Source: Nelumbo lutea
Lineage: Eukaryota > Streptophyta > Magnoliopsida > Proteales > Nelumbonaceae
DNA: 64,000 nt
NCBI GenBank assembly: GCA_022828595.1
Contig: JAKGHH010000002.1
Span: 41,076,222 to 41,140,221, forward strand
Reading direction: 5' to 3'
The translations under genes and the position numbers were made by a program. The notes beneath the pieces were generated by a model. It worked only from the letters and a program-made list of their open reading frames with translations. It was not told the DNA's origin and ran no database searches. Below are positions 12,151-22,653 of this stretch, in pieces; position 1 is the stretch's first letter; the number at the start of each line of letters is the position of its first letter.

Positions 12151-12501
12151 TCAGACCCTCCATAGTCTGATCAAATCTATAGATTGTCTAGATCGGATGT
12201 GATATGCTGTGTTGCTCAAGAGTCCGGATGTTGAGTAGGTGTGAGAAGCAGCAGCTAGATCCAAAGTAGGGTTTTGAGTAGGTTGCCAATCAGGACCAAG
12301 ATAGGAGATATCAAATCGATGCTTGCATTTCCAAACATCGTGGCTAGGGATGTTGCATAATTGACAAATAATAGAATCGCGTCTACGATCGCGTCTTGGG
12401 GCCATCATTTTGATTCCTGCAGCCTCCTCTGCCTCTTCTATGTTGTGAATTATTGCGCAACTGTTGTGAGTGTTGTGAGTTATTTTTATTGCTCGAAACA
12501 T
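12151..12501 (-). pseudogene. Copia element 1 zinc knuckle segment
   Basis: It contains CQLCNIPSHDVWKC, a CX2CX4HX4C zinc knuckle of gag nucleocapsid type. It sits in a different frame from the upstream gag and overlaps it at 12383-12501, so a frameshift separates them. Confidence 0.75.
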
Positions 12502-13237
12502 AATTAGCAGAAGCTACATCATCAGATTTAACATAATGATTTTCCTTGAGCCAAGACTCATGATTGAGTAATTGGCCAACAACATCAGCAATTCTCAGTC
12601 TATCAAAATCAGGTCTATTAGAAATAGTAGTAATAATGGACTCATATTCAGATCCGAGTCCACTCAAAATACACATAACAAGATCTTGTCGAGAAATAGG
12701 TTCAGATACAACGAAAATGTTGTCAGCAATACCTTTAGCCTTCTGTATATATTCAGAAATAGAAAGGGTACCTTTCTTGATACTCTGGAGTTGTCTCTTT
12801 AATTGCAAAACTCTAGAGCGAGAGTGAGAAGCAAAGAACTCCTCCAACGCACTCCAAACTTTAGAGGATGAGGACATAGCTACGACCTGAGTGAGTATAC
12901 CCACAGTAAGGGATGAAACGATCTAGCTAAGTACCAATTGATCTAATTGGTACCAATAGTTGAATGTTGGGTTGATAACCTTCCTTGATGGATCCTCAGG
13001 ATCATTGATTTCCTCAGGAGGGGCAAGGGTTTTTCCTTCCACTATTCCCATGAGTTTGTGAGTATGGAAAATGGGAAGAAGTTGCGCACACCATAGGAGG
13101 TAGTTGCCACTATTCAACTTGATGGGGAGATAGTAAGAGACATTTGGAATTGATCTTGGTGTATCAGTTGTAGATGTTGGTGTCAATGACCCTACGTTGT
13201 TGATCTCTCCTCCTATCGAGCTGTTGAATGAAGCCAT
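12383..13237 (-). pseudogene. Copia element 1 gag
   Basis: The ATG at 13237 opens a gag-like frame. It reads INVSYYLPIKLNSGNYLLW-type sequence followed by a UBN2-like core with VWSALEEFFASHSRSRVLQL and LLNHESWL. A stop near 12923 splits it into two frames. This is the capsid precursor of the element, now broken. Confidence 0.8.
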
Positions 13238-13258
13238 GAGAATATGGCTCTGATACCA

Positions 13259-13567
13259 AGTTAAAGAATAAATAAAGGACAAAAAACTAAAATGATTGAG
13301 AATGGTTTGATGGGATGGAGAACCATTCGAACCTTGTATATTTATAGATGAACAAGTGTACAGTTTGAGTACAATGCTTAGTTGGAGAGAGTCAGATAAC
13401 ATTGAACTCTATCAGATAGAGTTTATCTTAGGTTTGAACTCTATCTTATAGGATCTATTTGGTTAGTTGAATTCTATCTTAATCTAGATAGAGTTATATT
13501 TATAGATGGAGATCTATCTATTGACATGACAGCATCTGATGATGTGACAGCAGGATTATCCTCAATA
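13259..13567 (-). repeat. 5' LTR of copia element 1 (309 bp)
   Basis: Direct repeat partner of 8776-9082. It is followed outward by AATAT (13568-13572), which completes the target duplication, and inward by the tRNA-Met primer-binding site. Confidence 0.88.
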
Positions 13568-13572
13568 AATAT

Positions 13573-14602
13573 AATTAGACTTGAAGAAAAAATCCCTTAG
13601 AATCCAAACAGTCCAAACGCACTATTGGAACACTCCCTTACGAGTTATGATCCCTTGGTGCATTAAAGGTTGAAGTTGCCCGGAAAATTCTATCTGACGC
13701 TGCCATGCATTTATATTGCCAAACCTATATATCTCTAGGTTTAGTGCTCTCTCCTTTCTTATTAATTACCTGTACGTAGTGGTGAATTCTGAGTTGCAAT
13801 GAATCTTGCCTTTGGGATTTTCAAAAGAACAAACCAGAAAAAAAATCGTTGTGCATAATTCTTCAGTGCTCTACAAAGAATTAAAGAATTAAACTTGTTT
13901 ACCCTGCAGCATATAACATATATATCGAAGGTATCTCCACTCTGCTGGAGAAATGGGATTTTAATAATCAACATGAAAGTCTTCTCATTCAAGAGGATTT
14001 AAGTATGGCAAGCGTATCCTACTGCGTATGTATCAGTTTTTTAACTGAGCAATATGCTAAATACTGAGAATTATATGAACGTATGTCAATTTTAAATAAT
14101 GATAGTAGGTTTGCAATTATGGTGAGAAGATGGGTGCTGATTGAAAGTTGAAACTTGATTAAACACAAAGTATCAAAGGGTGAAGAGTGGACAAGCAGGC
14201 GCATCCATACGACCTCGTGGTAAAGCTTAGTTAATTATATATATATATATAGCAAAAGGCGTTGTAAGACTATATATGTTACCGAAAGGTATCCTAAAAA
14301 AATCTTTCACATGGGATTCTGATTGGGTAAAGATTTTTAGGTAACATATGTTTCGGCATCATGGAATTGCCTAAATGGGTCGGGTGAGGTTGAGGTCAAC
14401 CCAGGATGTTGAACCATCAAGCTTAACCCTAACTGAAATCTAGTCCAACTCAACTAAGACATCAGAGTTCAGACTAGACGATTGAATCTATTTAGAATCC
14501 TATGCAGCACTATGGAGGCAAATTAGGAGAATTTTGAAAACCTAATTGTTTGATAAATTACCTTGTGCGCTATAGAATTGCAATTGTTAAATCATGTTCA
14601 TT
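13573..14602. other. Intergenic stretch, no gene seen
   Basis: AT-rich DNA without supported exons. A short (TA)n run lies at about 14234-14250. Confidence 0.5.
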
Positions 14603-15505
14603 AATTTTGTTATTACTGGTGCGCAATCCAGTCACTCCTAACTAGCACTTGCGTAGCTCCTGAAAGGTACCTGAGATGGAGAAGATGAAGAATCCCCGGG
14701 GGCTTACCTGGCGGGAACACTCTGACGCTTAAGTTAGAGTTCTGTGAAAAGAGAGGAAGAAAGCTAAGAGTGCATATAGCGCAAATATCAGGAAGTTACC
14801 TCTATCCTTTGGGATTGGGCTACTTATAACAGAACTCTGTCGAATCAAGCCCACTTGCCTCTGACAGGGTAGGTATAACCGCCATTGTCGTCCTGCTGCA
14901 GCCGTTACAGCCATGGCTGAGGTGGCACGTGCGGGGCCGTCCTTGTAGGGTACGTACCTATCAGGTGTAAGACACCTTCTAAAGGTGGCGGGCATGACTG
15001 TTTGACGAGAGACGTGGTTGCAGTCTCCAGGTTTGTCGAGTACGGTGGTCAGGCAGGAGGCCTTCTTGTGATGTGTCGAACTGCTCTTCTGCGAGCTACC
15101 CTATACCGAGCTACCCTGCAAGTGGCAAGCTGCCTGTGGCAACCTACACCAAACTACTTGGCCCGAGGTGTCTCTACCCCGGGGGTATCTAGAGGCGGAT
15201 TGTGGTGTTCCTATTTGGGAGTGGCCTAAAATCAATTGGGAGGAACTCGTGCACTAGGAAAGGTCAGGGGGCCCCGAGCTCGAAGGTAGCTCAGAGCGCC
15301 TCAGCCTTGGGGAGGAGGTGCAGGCCAGGCGGCTCTCGGCGAGTAGCCTATCCCACTGAATTGCTAGGCTGAACTCGGTGAGCCCTTTCCACCGAGTTGC
15401 GGTTGCACTTGTTGTGCTGTCACGCTGAGTCATTGCTTGAGCAAGGTCATGCCCACGTGTACCCGTGCTATGAGGTCGGGCCAAATCACCCTCCATCAAT
15501 TGCCC
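14603..15505 (-). repeat. 3' LTR of a Tat-like Ty3-gypsy element (boundaries approximate)
   Basis: Read on the - strand, the block starts near TGTGGGGCAATTGATGG (15505) and ends near 14610, after the motif GTTCCCGCCAGGTAAGC. A related motif, in the same setting, recurs at 60870-60910. It is GC-richer than the surroundings. Only one LTR is in the window; the other would lie beyond the gap. Confidence 0.5.
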
Positions 15506-15539
15506 CACACTCCCTGTGCTAACGGTGTTGACCTAGTGC

Positions 15540-15850
15540 GGGAGTAAATGACGCGCTGGGTGGATTTGGCTTCGGTACTCATGCTACCCGGGTCGTGTTC
15601 GATTTACGCGTAGACCTCACCACGATTTGGACTTCGCGGATGTCAAAAAATGCGCTAAACTGATTTCACCTCGAAGAGCCCATAGTCGGTTTCTCTTGAG
15701 AGCCGTTGGATCATCTCAATCTTGACCGTTAACGCCCGGATGCAGTGGCTATAAATAGTGGAGGACCCTTGGTCGTTTCTTCGCCACAAAGTCTTCAGCG
15801 TCAGTGTTGAGCTCGCGCCTGAGGTTCCTAGTTCAGGTTTTCTAGCTCGG
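15540..15850 (+). repeat. LTR-promoter-like segment in the opposite orientation
   Basis: On the + strand there is CTATAAATAG at about 15750, preceded by a block reading GAGAGCCGTTGGATCATC and followed by GGAGGACC and a pyrimidine-rich leader. This looks like the U3/R part of a gypsy LTR. It replaces the place where the integrase of the - strand element should be, so it is probably a separate truncated insertion. Confidence 0.35.
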
Positions 15851-15859
15851 TTATGTCCC

Positions 15860-16870
15860 TTAGTTTGGTTCGCGAGCTTCGTAATCTCCTATGACTGGGT
15901 TAACTACGAGCTGGGAATCGCTGTAGATGACGATGTGCTTGGCTTTTACTTCTCTGGATAAAGCTAGTCTAGCTATCAACGCTTCGTATTCCACTTCAAT
16001 TGTTGGATGTCGCGAACTCGAAGCGTAGTGCGTACTCCAATTTCGTGTCACTTGGGTCGTGCAGAACTATTTCGGCTCCGCTGCCCTGCTGGTTTGAGGA
16101 GCCACTACGTGAAGGATCCAGGGCTTCTCATCCCAGTTCACGCTTGGCCTAACTAGGAGAGATGCACATTGGCTGCTACCTCACGGGCCTCGGACTCATT
16201 TGGCCTGGGAGATCCGGGCTCACCCGGACTGGGGGCCTCGTGCTCAACCGGCCTGGGGACTTTGGAGCGAAAGTGCACTCGGCAATGAAATCTGCTAAGG
16301 CTTGGGCCTTAATAGCAGTTCACAGCTTGTATTGGACGTCATACTCGCTGAGTTCAACGTCCCACTTCGTCAATCGACCAGAGACCTCGGGCTTAAGTAG
16401 ACTTGCCTTAGAGGTTTGTCGGTGAGGACGACAACAATATGAGCCTAGAAGTACGGACGGAGCTTCTGAGCTGCGATGACCAATTCGTAGGCTAGCTTCT
16501 CTATCTCTGGATATCTCGTCTCTACTCCCTGCAATACTTTACTAACATAATAGATGGGTCGTTGGACCCGATCTACTTCCTTTATCAGTACTTCCTTTAT
16601 CAGTACCGAGCTGACCACTTCGTCACTTGCCGAGAGGTACAGCTCTAAAACATCGCCCTTCTCAGGTCGGGTTAAGATTGACACACTAGTGAGGTATTTC
16701 TTGAGCTCATCAAACGCGAGCTGACAGTCTTGGGTCCATTCGAACCCTTTGCTTTTAATTGCCTTGAAGAAAGGCAGACAGTGGTCCGCTGACTTGGACA
16801 TAAAGCGACTCAGAGCGGCTACGCGGCCATTCAACCTCTGAACCTCCTTCAACTTCCGGGGTGGTCTCAT
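15860..16870 (-). pseudogene. Gypsy RNase H plus second RNase H
   Basis: 16445-16870 is open and reads KEVQRLNGRVAALSRF, then ADHCLPFF and PIYYVSKVLQG. It continues through GRLTKWDVELSEYD and ALADFIAE at about 16290-16400. The second RNase H follows at 15860-16051. Codons at about 16575-16605 contain an exact 15-base tandem duplication (VLIKE twice). Confidence 0.8.
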
Positions 16871-17833
16871 ATCTAAGATGCCTTAATCTTATTGGGGTTG
16901 GCCTCAATGCCGCTCCAGTTAATAATGTAAACTAGGAATTTGCCCGAGGTGACACCAAAGACACACGTTTGGATTCAACTTCATGTTAAATTGTCATAGA
17001 ATTTGAAAGACAGAATGCAAGTCTTGTATTAATTTGTGTGAGAACTGAGTTTTGACGACTATGTCGTCTACATAACACTCTATTTTTCTGCCAATTAATG
17101 GCTCAAATAATTTATTTACAATCCTTTGAAAGGTTGCCCCAACACTGTTCAACCCGAAAGGCATAACCTTATAACAATATAAACCGAACTTCTGTGATGA
17201 AGGCAGTCTTTTCTTCGTCGGCCGGGTCCATCCTGATCTGGTTATAGCTCGAATAGGCGTCTAAGAAACTCAACAACTCGTGCCCCAAGGTGCATCCACT
17301 AAGCGGTCGATTCTGGGGAGGGGGAAGCAGTCTTTTGGACAGGCTCGATTTAGGTCAGTGTAGTGGATGCACATGCACCACTTGTCGTTAGCCTTCTTTA
17401 CCAGAACAGGGTTGGCTACCCAGCTCGGGTAATGGACTTCTCTTATGAAGTCGGTTGCGAGGAGCTTCACGACCTCATCATGAACTGCTTTCCATCACTC
17501 CGGGGCTAGGTTGTATTTCTTCTGTCTAACGGGCCTAACTACAGGACCAGTATTGAGCTTGTGAGTTATAAGATTAGGGTCTATACCGGGCATCTCTGTC
17601 GTGGACCATGAAAAAACATCAAAGTTTTGAAGTAGGAAACTTACTAGTTCGGATCGTAGGGGTTCCTGACTGAAGCACTGATCTGAAGTGTTCAAGTTGG
17701 GCCTTCTACTGAAGTCGGAATGGACAATTGTTTCTTTCGTGGGTGCAGCTCGTTCTTCGCCTTGCTCCGTAGGTCGCTCTAGTTCGAGGTTATCAGCCAC
17801 CTTGGTCTTTCCCTTGAGGGCGGCGACAAGCAC
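16870..17833 (-). pseudogene. Gypsy reverse transcriptase
   Basis: An amino-terminal block with VFSWSTTEMPGIDPNLITHKL is followed by KWCMCIHYTDLNRACPKD and PLPRIDRLVDA. The stretch at 16870-17270 continues with AYSSYNQI-type sequence and many stops. The RT is therefore recognisable but dead. Confidence 0.82.
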
Positions 17834-18110
17834 TTGCGAAACTCAAATGCCGGTCGCCCTCTACCCCTACTCCGAAGTCTGTAGAGAACTTCATTGCCAA
17901 ATGATAAGTGGAGACCACCGCCCGTAGAACATGGGTGATCGGCCGGCCTATTATGGCATTGTATGGGGAGGGGGTCGAGACCACCAAGAAGTCATGGTTG
18001 AGTCTAACTACACTATGCCATGTGCCGACTTTCACAACTATTGTTATTTTCCCGAGGGGCCTGACTTCTTCTCCACTGAAGCTCACCAAGGGAGTATTAG
18101 CGGGCCTCAA
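17793..18110 (-). pseudogene. Gypsy protease region
   Basis: The sequence includes GEEVRPLGKI, FLVVSTPSPYNAIIGRP and RAVVSTYHLAMKFST, matching the retropepsin-RT linker of Tat-like elements. The catalytic DSG motif would lie upstream, close to the gap. It overlaps the next frame at 17793-17833. Confidence 0.75.
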
Positions 18111-18342
18111 GTCACTTCCCTACAACTGAAGCTGGTCGAACGTGGCTTTGAAGAGGATATCTGTCGAGCTACCTGAGTCAACGAGGACGTGCCTGACCTC
18201 AAAATCATTGATCCTTACTCTTATGACGAGTGCGTTATCGTGGGGGTAGTGGACCCACATCGCATTTGTCCTCCGGACGAGAGTGCGTTGCCGAGCCCAA
18301 GTACAACTGCAACGATCGGACCTCCAACTATCATGGTGGATG

Positions 18343-18442
18343 NNNNNNNNNNNNNNNNNNNNNNNNNNNNNNNNNNNNNNNNNNNNNNNNNNNNNNNNNN
18401 NNNNNNNNNNNNNNNNNNNNNNNNNNNNNNNNNNNNNNNNNN
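18343..18442. other. Assembly gap (100 N)
   Basis: Exactly 100 N, the usual placeholder for a gap of unknown size. On its left is gypsy pol (- strand); on its right, mid-LTR sequence of copia element 2 (+ strand). Confidence 0.98.
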
Positions 18443-18617
18443 GTGTGTCTTTATTTGTGGATTGTGTTCTTGTTATTGCATATATTTTCTATTTGGTTGA
18501 TATTGTTTGGCTTGCATACTTATTTAATTGCACAAAGAGGGAAAGAGAATTATTTTGCTTCAGTTCAGATATATTTTATTATTTGGCTATTGTGAGATAG
18601 CAGGCTTTTTCCCAACA
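18443..18617 (+). repeat. 5' LTR of copia element 2, last 175 bp only
   Basis: It matches the final part of the 3' LTR (from about 23245 to 23416) with about nine differences, and ends CCCAACA. The first 590 or so bases of the LTR are missing into the N gap. The primer-binding site follows at 18620. Confidence 0.9.
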
Positions 18618-18619
18618 AA

Positions 18620-18631
18620 TGGTATCAGAGG
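18620..18631 (+). promoter_or_regulatory. Primer-binding site of copia element 2
   Basis: TGGTATCAGAGG lies two bases after the LTR end and is complementary to the 3' end of initiator tRNA-Met, the usual copia primer. Confidence 0.85.
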
Positions 18632-18665
18632 TAGGTTATTTTGAGGAATTTCTTGTGCTAATTAA

Positions 18666-19530
18666 ATGGAGGACTCAACCAGTAACAATAGTGGCACTAT
18701 GATTAGGCTCATTAATTCAAACTATTCAATATAAAAGTCTAGAATGATGGATTTTCTCTGTTGTTATGACTATAAAGACACCATATTAGGTGATGAAGGC
18801 AAGCCAGGGGGTATGTCTGGTAAAGACTGGGAAAAACTAAATAGAAAGGCAGTTGGAAAGATCAGGCTATGGGTGGATAATACTGTGTATCAGCATGTTG
18901 CTAATGAAATTAACACCCATAAGGTGTGGACTATTTTGTAGGAGTTATATGAGAAAAAAAATTATCAAAATAGAGTTTTTCTTTTCAAGAAGCTTATGTG
19001 TTTGAAATATCAGGATGAAACTTCTGTTTCTGAGCACTTGAATGTCTTTCAAGGTATATTGAACCAGTTGGCTACTATGGAAGTAAAGTTAGATGAAGAG
19101 ATTCATGCTATGTGTTTGATTAGCTCTTTGCCTGACAGTTGAGATACTCTTGTGATTTCTCTTGTAAACTCTTCTCCAAATGGTGTACCCACTTTGAAAA
19201 TGGTGAAGGAGAGCATGTTGAATGAGGAGAGCAGAAGAAAAGACCGAGGGTTAACAATGCAGAGTCAAGTTCTGGTTACTGAAAGGCAAGGGAGAAGCAA
19301 AAGTAGAACTCCAAAGAATCATGATAGCAATGACAGGTCTCGAGGAAGATCCAAGTCAAGGAAAGAGATTAAGTGTTATCATTGTGGAATTCCAGGACAC
19401 AAGAAGTTCCAATGCAGAGTACTTAAGAGGGAACAAAGCAAAGAAAAGGGTGAAGAAAAGAAAGAAGAAGCCAATACTGTAGCAATTGTAGTTAGTGATA
19501 ATGTTTGTATTATATGCGATGGTGGCAGTG
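18666..19530 (+). pseudogene. Copia element 2 gag
   Basis: The ATG at 18666 starts MEDSTSNN. The frame continues past a stop near 18733 into a UBN2-type gag (18744-19142, with MSGKDWEKLNRKAV and VYQHVANEINTHKVW). A stop at 19140 follows, then a basic region and the zinc knuckle CYHCGIPGHKKFQC near 19375-19416 (CX2CX4HX4C). Confidence 0.85.
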
Positions 19531-19539
19531 TCAATCTCA

Positions 19540-19949
19540 CATGTCAGGACTCACAATGGGTTGTTGACTCCGGTGCTTCGTATCATGTCACTTCTCATCG
19601 TGATGTTTTCTCTTCATATTCTAGTGGTCAGTTTGGTCATGTGAAGATGGGGAATGATGGAAATTGCAAAATTGTCGGTATATGAGATATATGCCTGAAC
19701 ACAAATACTGCTTACAAATTGCTCTTGAAGAATGTGAGACATGTTCCTAAGATTCACCTTAATTTGATTTCCACTGGAATGCTTGATGATGACGGCTATT
19801 ATAACTACTTTGGTGAAGGAAAATGGAAGCTCACTAAAGGGTCTTTGGTGGTAGCTCGGGGAAACAAGTGTAGTTCTCTCTATGTGACAGAGGCTAAATC
19901 TTGTGGGGGAGAGGTAAATGCAGTTGAAGACTCTTCCATTGAACTTTAG
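19540..19949 (+). pseudogene. Copia element 2 protease
   Basis: It contains WVVDSGASYHVTSH at about 19558-19600, the DSG(A/T) aspartic protease site of copia elements, followed by VRHVPKIHLNLISTG. Stops occur at 19683 and 19947. Confidence 0.85.
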
Positions 19950-20700
19950 CATACGCGATTGGGTCACTTGACTCAGAATGGTTTGCAGATTCTTTCAAAG
20001 AAGCATAATGTTTCAGGTTTGAATTTTTCTGACTTGAAGTCATGCTCTCACTGCTTGGTAGGTAAATAGCAAAGAGTCGCATTTAAAAATTTCTCTCCTT
20101 CTAGAAGAGCAAATGTTCTAGATTTGGTCCATATTGATGTTTGCTCTATGGACTCTTTGAGTCTTAGTGGTGCTCACTATTATATTACCTTTATTGATGA
20201 TCATTCCAGAAATGTTTGGGCTTATTGTTTGAAAACTAAAGATCAAGCTTTAGTATTTTCATGCTGCAGTTGAGAGGGAAACTGGAAGGAGTTGAAATGT
20301 GTTCATGCAGATAATGGTAGTGAATACAGAGGGCCATATACAGAGTATTGCAGAACTCATGGGATCAAGTTTGAGAAGACAGTGCCAAAAACACCTCAAC
20401 ATAACGGTGTTGCAGAGAGAATGAACCGTACTATTAATGACAAAATTAGATGTATGCTCTCTCATGCAAAGCTGCCTAAGTCCTTTTGGGGGAAGGCAAT
20501 GAGAACAACAGTTGACTTGATAAATCTTTCTCCTTCATTTCCTTTGGATGGTGATGTTCCTGAGAAGGTTTGGAAATGAAGAAATGTATCTTATGATTAT
20601 TTGAAAGTTTTTTGCTGTAGGACATTTGTGCATGTTCCTAGAGATGAGAGATCCAAACTTGATAGTAGAACGAAGTAGTGTATTTTTCCTAGGTATGGTC
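19950..20700 (+). pseudogene. Copia element 2 integrase
   Basis: The gag-pre-integrase zinc-binding part (RLGHLTQNGL, SCSHCLVGK) is followed by VHIDVC and VHADNGSEYRGP, then TPQHNGVAERMNRTI with the third catalytic acid. Stops lie at 20067, 20578 and 20676. A small disruption is seen near 20260-20290. Confidence 0.85.
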
Positions 20701-21137
20701 ATGAGGAATTTGGGTACAGGTTTTGGGATCCAGTCAACAAGAAACTCATCAGAGGCAGAGATGTAGTGTTCATCGAGGATCAGACTATTGCAGACTTTGA
20801 AAAGCCAGACGAGCCAAAGTCTACATATCATGAATCAGTTGACCCAGGTATGGTTGATCCACCAGCTACAAATACTAGAATTAGAAGAGATGTACAAGAA
20901 GATCAAGATGAAAATACTCCTCTAGTGGATAATGAACCAATAAATGAAGAAGAGTAAGCAGATGAACAGAATAATTCAGAGCCACCAAAAGAGACTCAGT
21001 TGAGAAGATCCACTAGAGCGCATCAACCTTCTGTAAAATACTCCCCTATTGAGTATGTAATGATTACAGATGGGGGAGAACCAGAGAATTATCAGGAGAT
21101 TTTGTCTCATGAGAAGAAACAATAATGGTTAAAAGCT

Positions 21138-22109
21138 ATGCAAAATGAGATGAAATCCTTGCATGAGAACCATACTTATGATCTGGTAGAACTACCAAAG
21201 GGTAAGAGGGCCTTGAAGAATAAATGGGTTTTCAGATTGAAGAGTGAAGAAAATTGCTCACAATCACAGTACAAGGCAAGATTGGTTGTGAAGGGATTTA
21301 ATCAGAAAAAGGGTGTTGACTTTGAAGAAATTTTCTCACCCGTTGTGAAGATGTCATCTATTAGAGTTGTTTTGGGATTGACTGCCAACTTAAACTTGGA
21401 AATTGAACAACTTGATGTGAATACCGCCTTTCTCCATGGTAACTTAGAGGAGGAGATTTACATGGAGCAACTTGAAGGCTTTGTGAGACAAAGTAAAGAA
21501 GATCTTGTTTGTAGGTTAAGAAAGAGCTTATATGAGCTCAAACAGGCATCCAGACAATGGTACAGAAAGTTTGAATCCTTTATGGAAGCTAATGGGTATA
21601 GTAAGACTACTTCTGATCACTATGTGTTTGTAAAGAAATTCTTTGATGATGATTTTGTTATTCTCCTGGTTTATGTGGATGATATGTTGATTGTTGGTCA
21701 TGATGCTACTAAAATCAACAAATTGAAGAAAGAACTCAGTAAAGCTTTTGCTACGAAAGATTTGGGTCTAGCTAAACAGATCATTGGCATGAAAATCATA
21801 TGTGACAGGAAGAACAAGAAGCTTTGGTTATCCCAAGAAAAGTACATTGAGAAGGTTTTAGAGAGATTCAATATGAGCAAAGGAAAACCGGTTGTATCTC
21901 CACTTGCAGGTCATTTCAAACTTAGCTCCAAGCAATGTCTTACAAGTGAGAAAGAGAATGAAGAAATGAAGAATGTGCCTTATGCATCCGTAGTTGGTAG
22001 TTTGATATATGCTATGGTATGTACAAGGCTAGATATAGCTCATGTTGTTAGTGTTGTTAGTCACTTTCTCTCTAATCCAGGAAAAAAACATTGGGCAACT
22101 GGGAAATAG
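21138..22109 (+). pseudogene. Copia element 2 reverse transcriptase, long open segment
   Basis: 323 codons are open. They read KWVFRLKSEENCSQSQYKARLVVKGF, QLDVNTAFLHGNLEEEIYM and LLVYVDDMLIVG, followed by KDLGLAKQIIGMKI. All are standard copia RT blocks, with the YVDD catalytic site intact. The frame ends at TAG (22107), where Trp is expected (HWATGK-W-ILRYLKG). Confidence 0.93.
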
Positions 22110-22520
22110 ATTCTCAGATATCTCAAAGGTACTTCTAGAGTTTGTTTGTGCTTTAGAAGTAACAAGCCAGTGCTAGATAGTTATACTGATGCAGACATGG
22201 CTGGTGACATTGACTCTAAAAAGTCTACATCAAGGTTTTTGATTACCTTTGCAGGGGGAATTGTTTTGTGGCAATCAAAACTGCAAATGTGTGTTGCTTT
22301 GTCTACTACTGAGGCTGAGTATATTGTTATTATTGAGTGCTGTAAAGAAGTCTTGTGGATGAAGATGTTCCTACAAGAGTTGGGCCATAAGCAAGAAAAA
22401 TTTTCTCTATACTGTGACAACTAGAGTGCAATCCACTTCAGTAAGAACTCTACTTTCCACTCACATTCTAAGCATATAGATGTGAGGTATCATTGGATTT
22501 GAAATGTGTTGTGCTACAAC
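22110..22520 (+). pseudogene. Copia element 2 RNase H
   Basis: It reads YTDADMAGDIDSKKSTSRF, then STTEAEYIVI and YCDN-stop-SAIHFSKNS. The acidic residues D, E and D of copia RNase H are visible. TAG at 22422 stands where Gln is usual. Confidence 0.88.
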
Positions 22521-22653
22521 TTGAGAAAGTTCATACTGACGATAATGGCTCAGATATGATGACTAAGACTTTGTCAAAGGAAAAGCTTGTTTTTTGCAGG
22601 ATGGCCGCTATCATGGGGCTGCCACCCTCCACGTGAGAAGTGAGGGGGGAGAT

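Larger units (their letters stand above)
9083..13258 (-). mobile_element. Ty1-copia retrotransposon 1, internal region (decayed)
   Basis: All gag-pol parts are present in order on the - strand but broken by stops and frameshifts. A primer-binding site reading TGGTATCAGAGC (complement of initiator tRNA-Met) lies at 13247-13258, next to the 5' LTR. Gag, zinc knuckle, integrase, reverse transcriptase and RNase H follow toward lower coordinates, which is the copia order (integrase before RT). With LTRs and target duplication the insertion covers 8776-13567. It cannot encode a working polyprotein as read. Confidence 0.9.
15860..18110 (-). mobile_element. Ty3-gypsy (Tat-like) pol remnant
   Basis: A colinear gypsy pol is read on the - strand. 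It consists of a protease segment (18110-17793, with NAIIGRP), an RT segment (17833-16870), an RNase H (16870-16162, with IYYVSKVLQG and LADFIAECT) and a second, archaeal-type RNase H (16051-15860, with EYEALIARLAL and IVIYSDSQLV). Two RNase H domains are the mark of the Tat/Ogre branch. No integrase is seen before the LTR, and the gag side is cut by the N gap. Stops and frameshifts are frequent. Confidence 0.85.
18618..22653 (+). mobile_element. Ty1-copia retrotransposon 2, internal region
   Basis: A full gag-protease-integrase-RT-RNase H series on the + strand, with the domains in copia order (Tork/TNT1-like in sequence style). About ten in-frame stops break it; most can be explained by a single C-to-T or G-to-A change at Trp or Gln codons. 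A polypurine tract (GAGGGGGGAGA, 22643-22652) precedes the 3' LTR. Confidence 0.93.
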
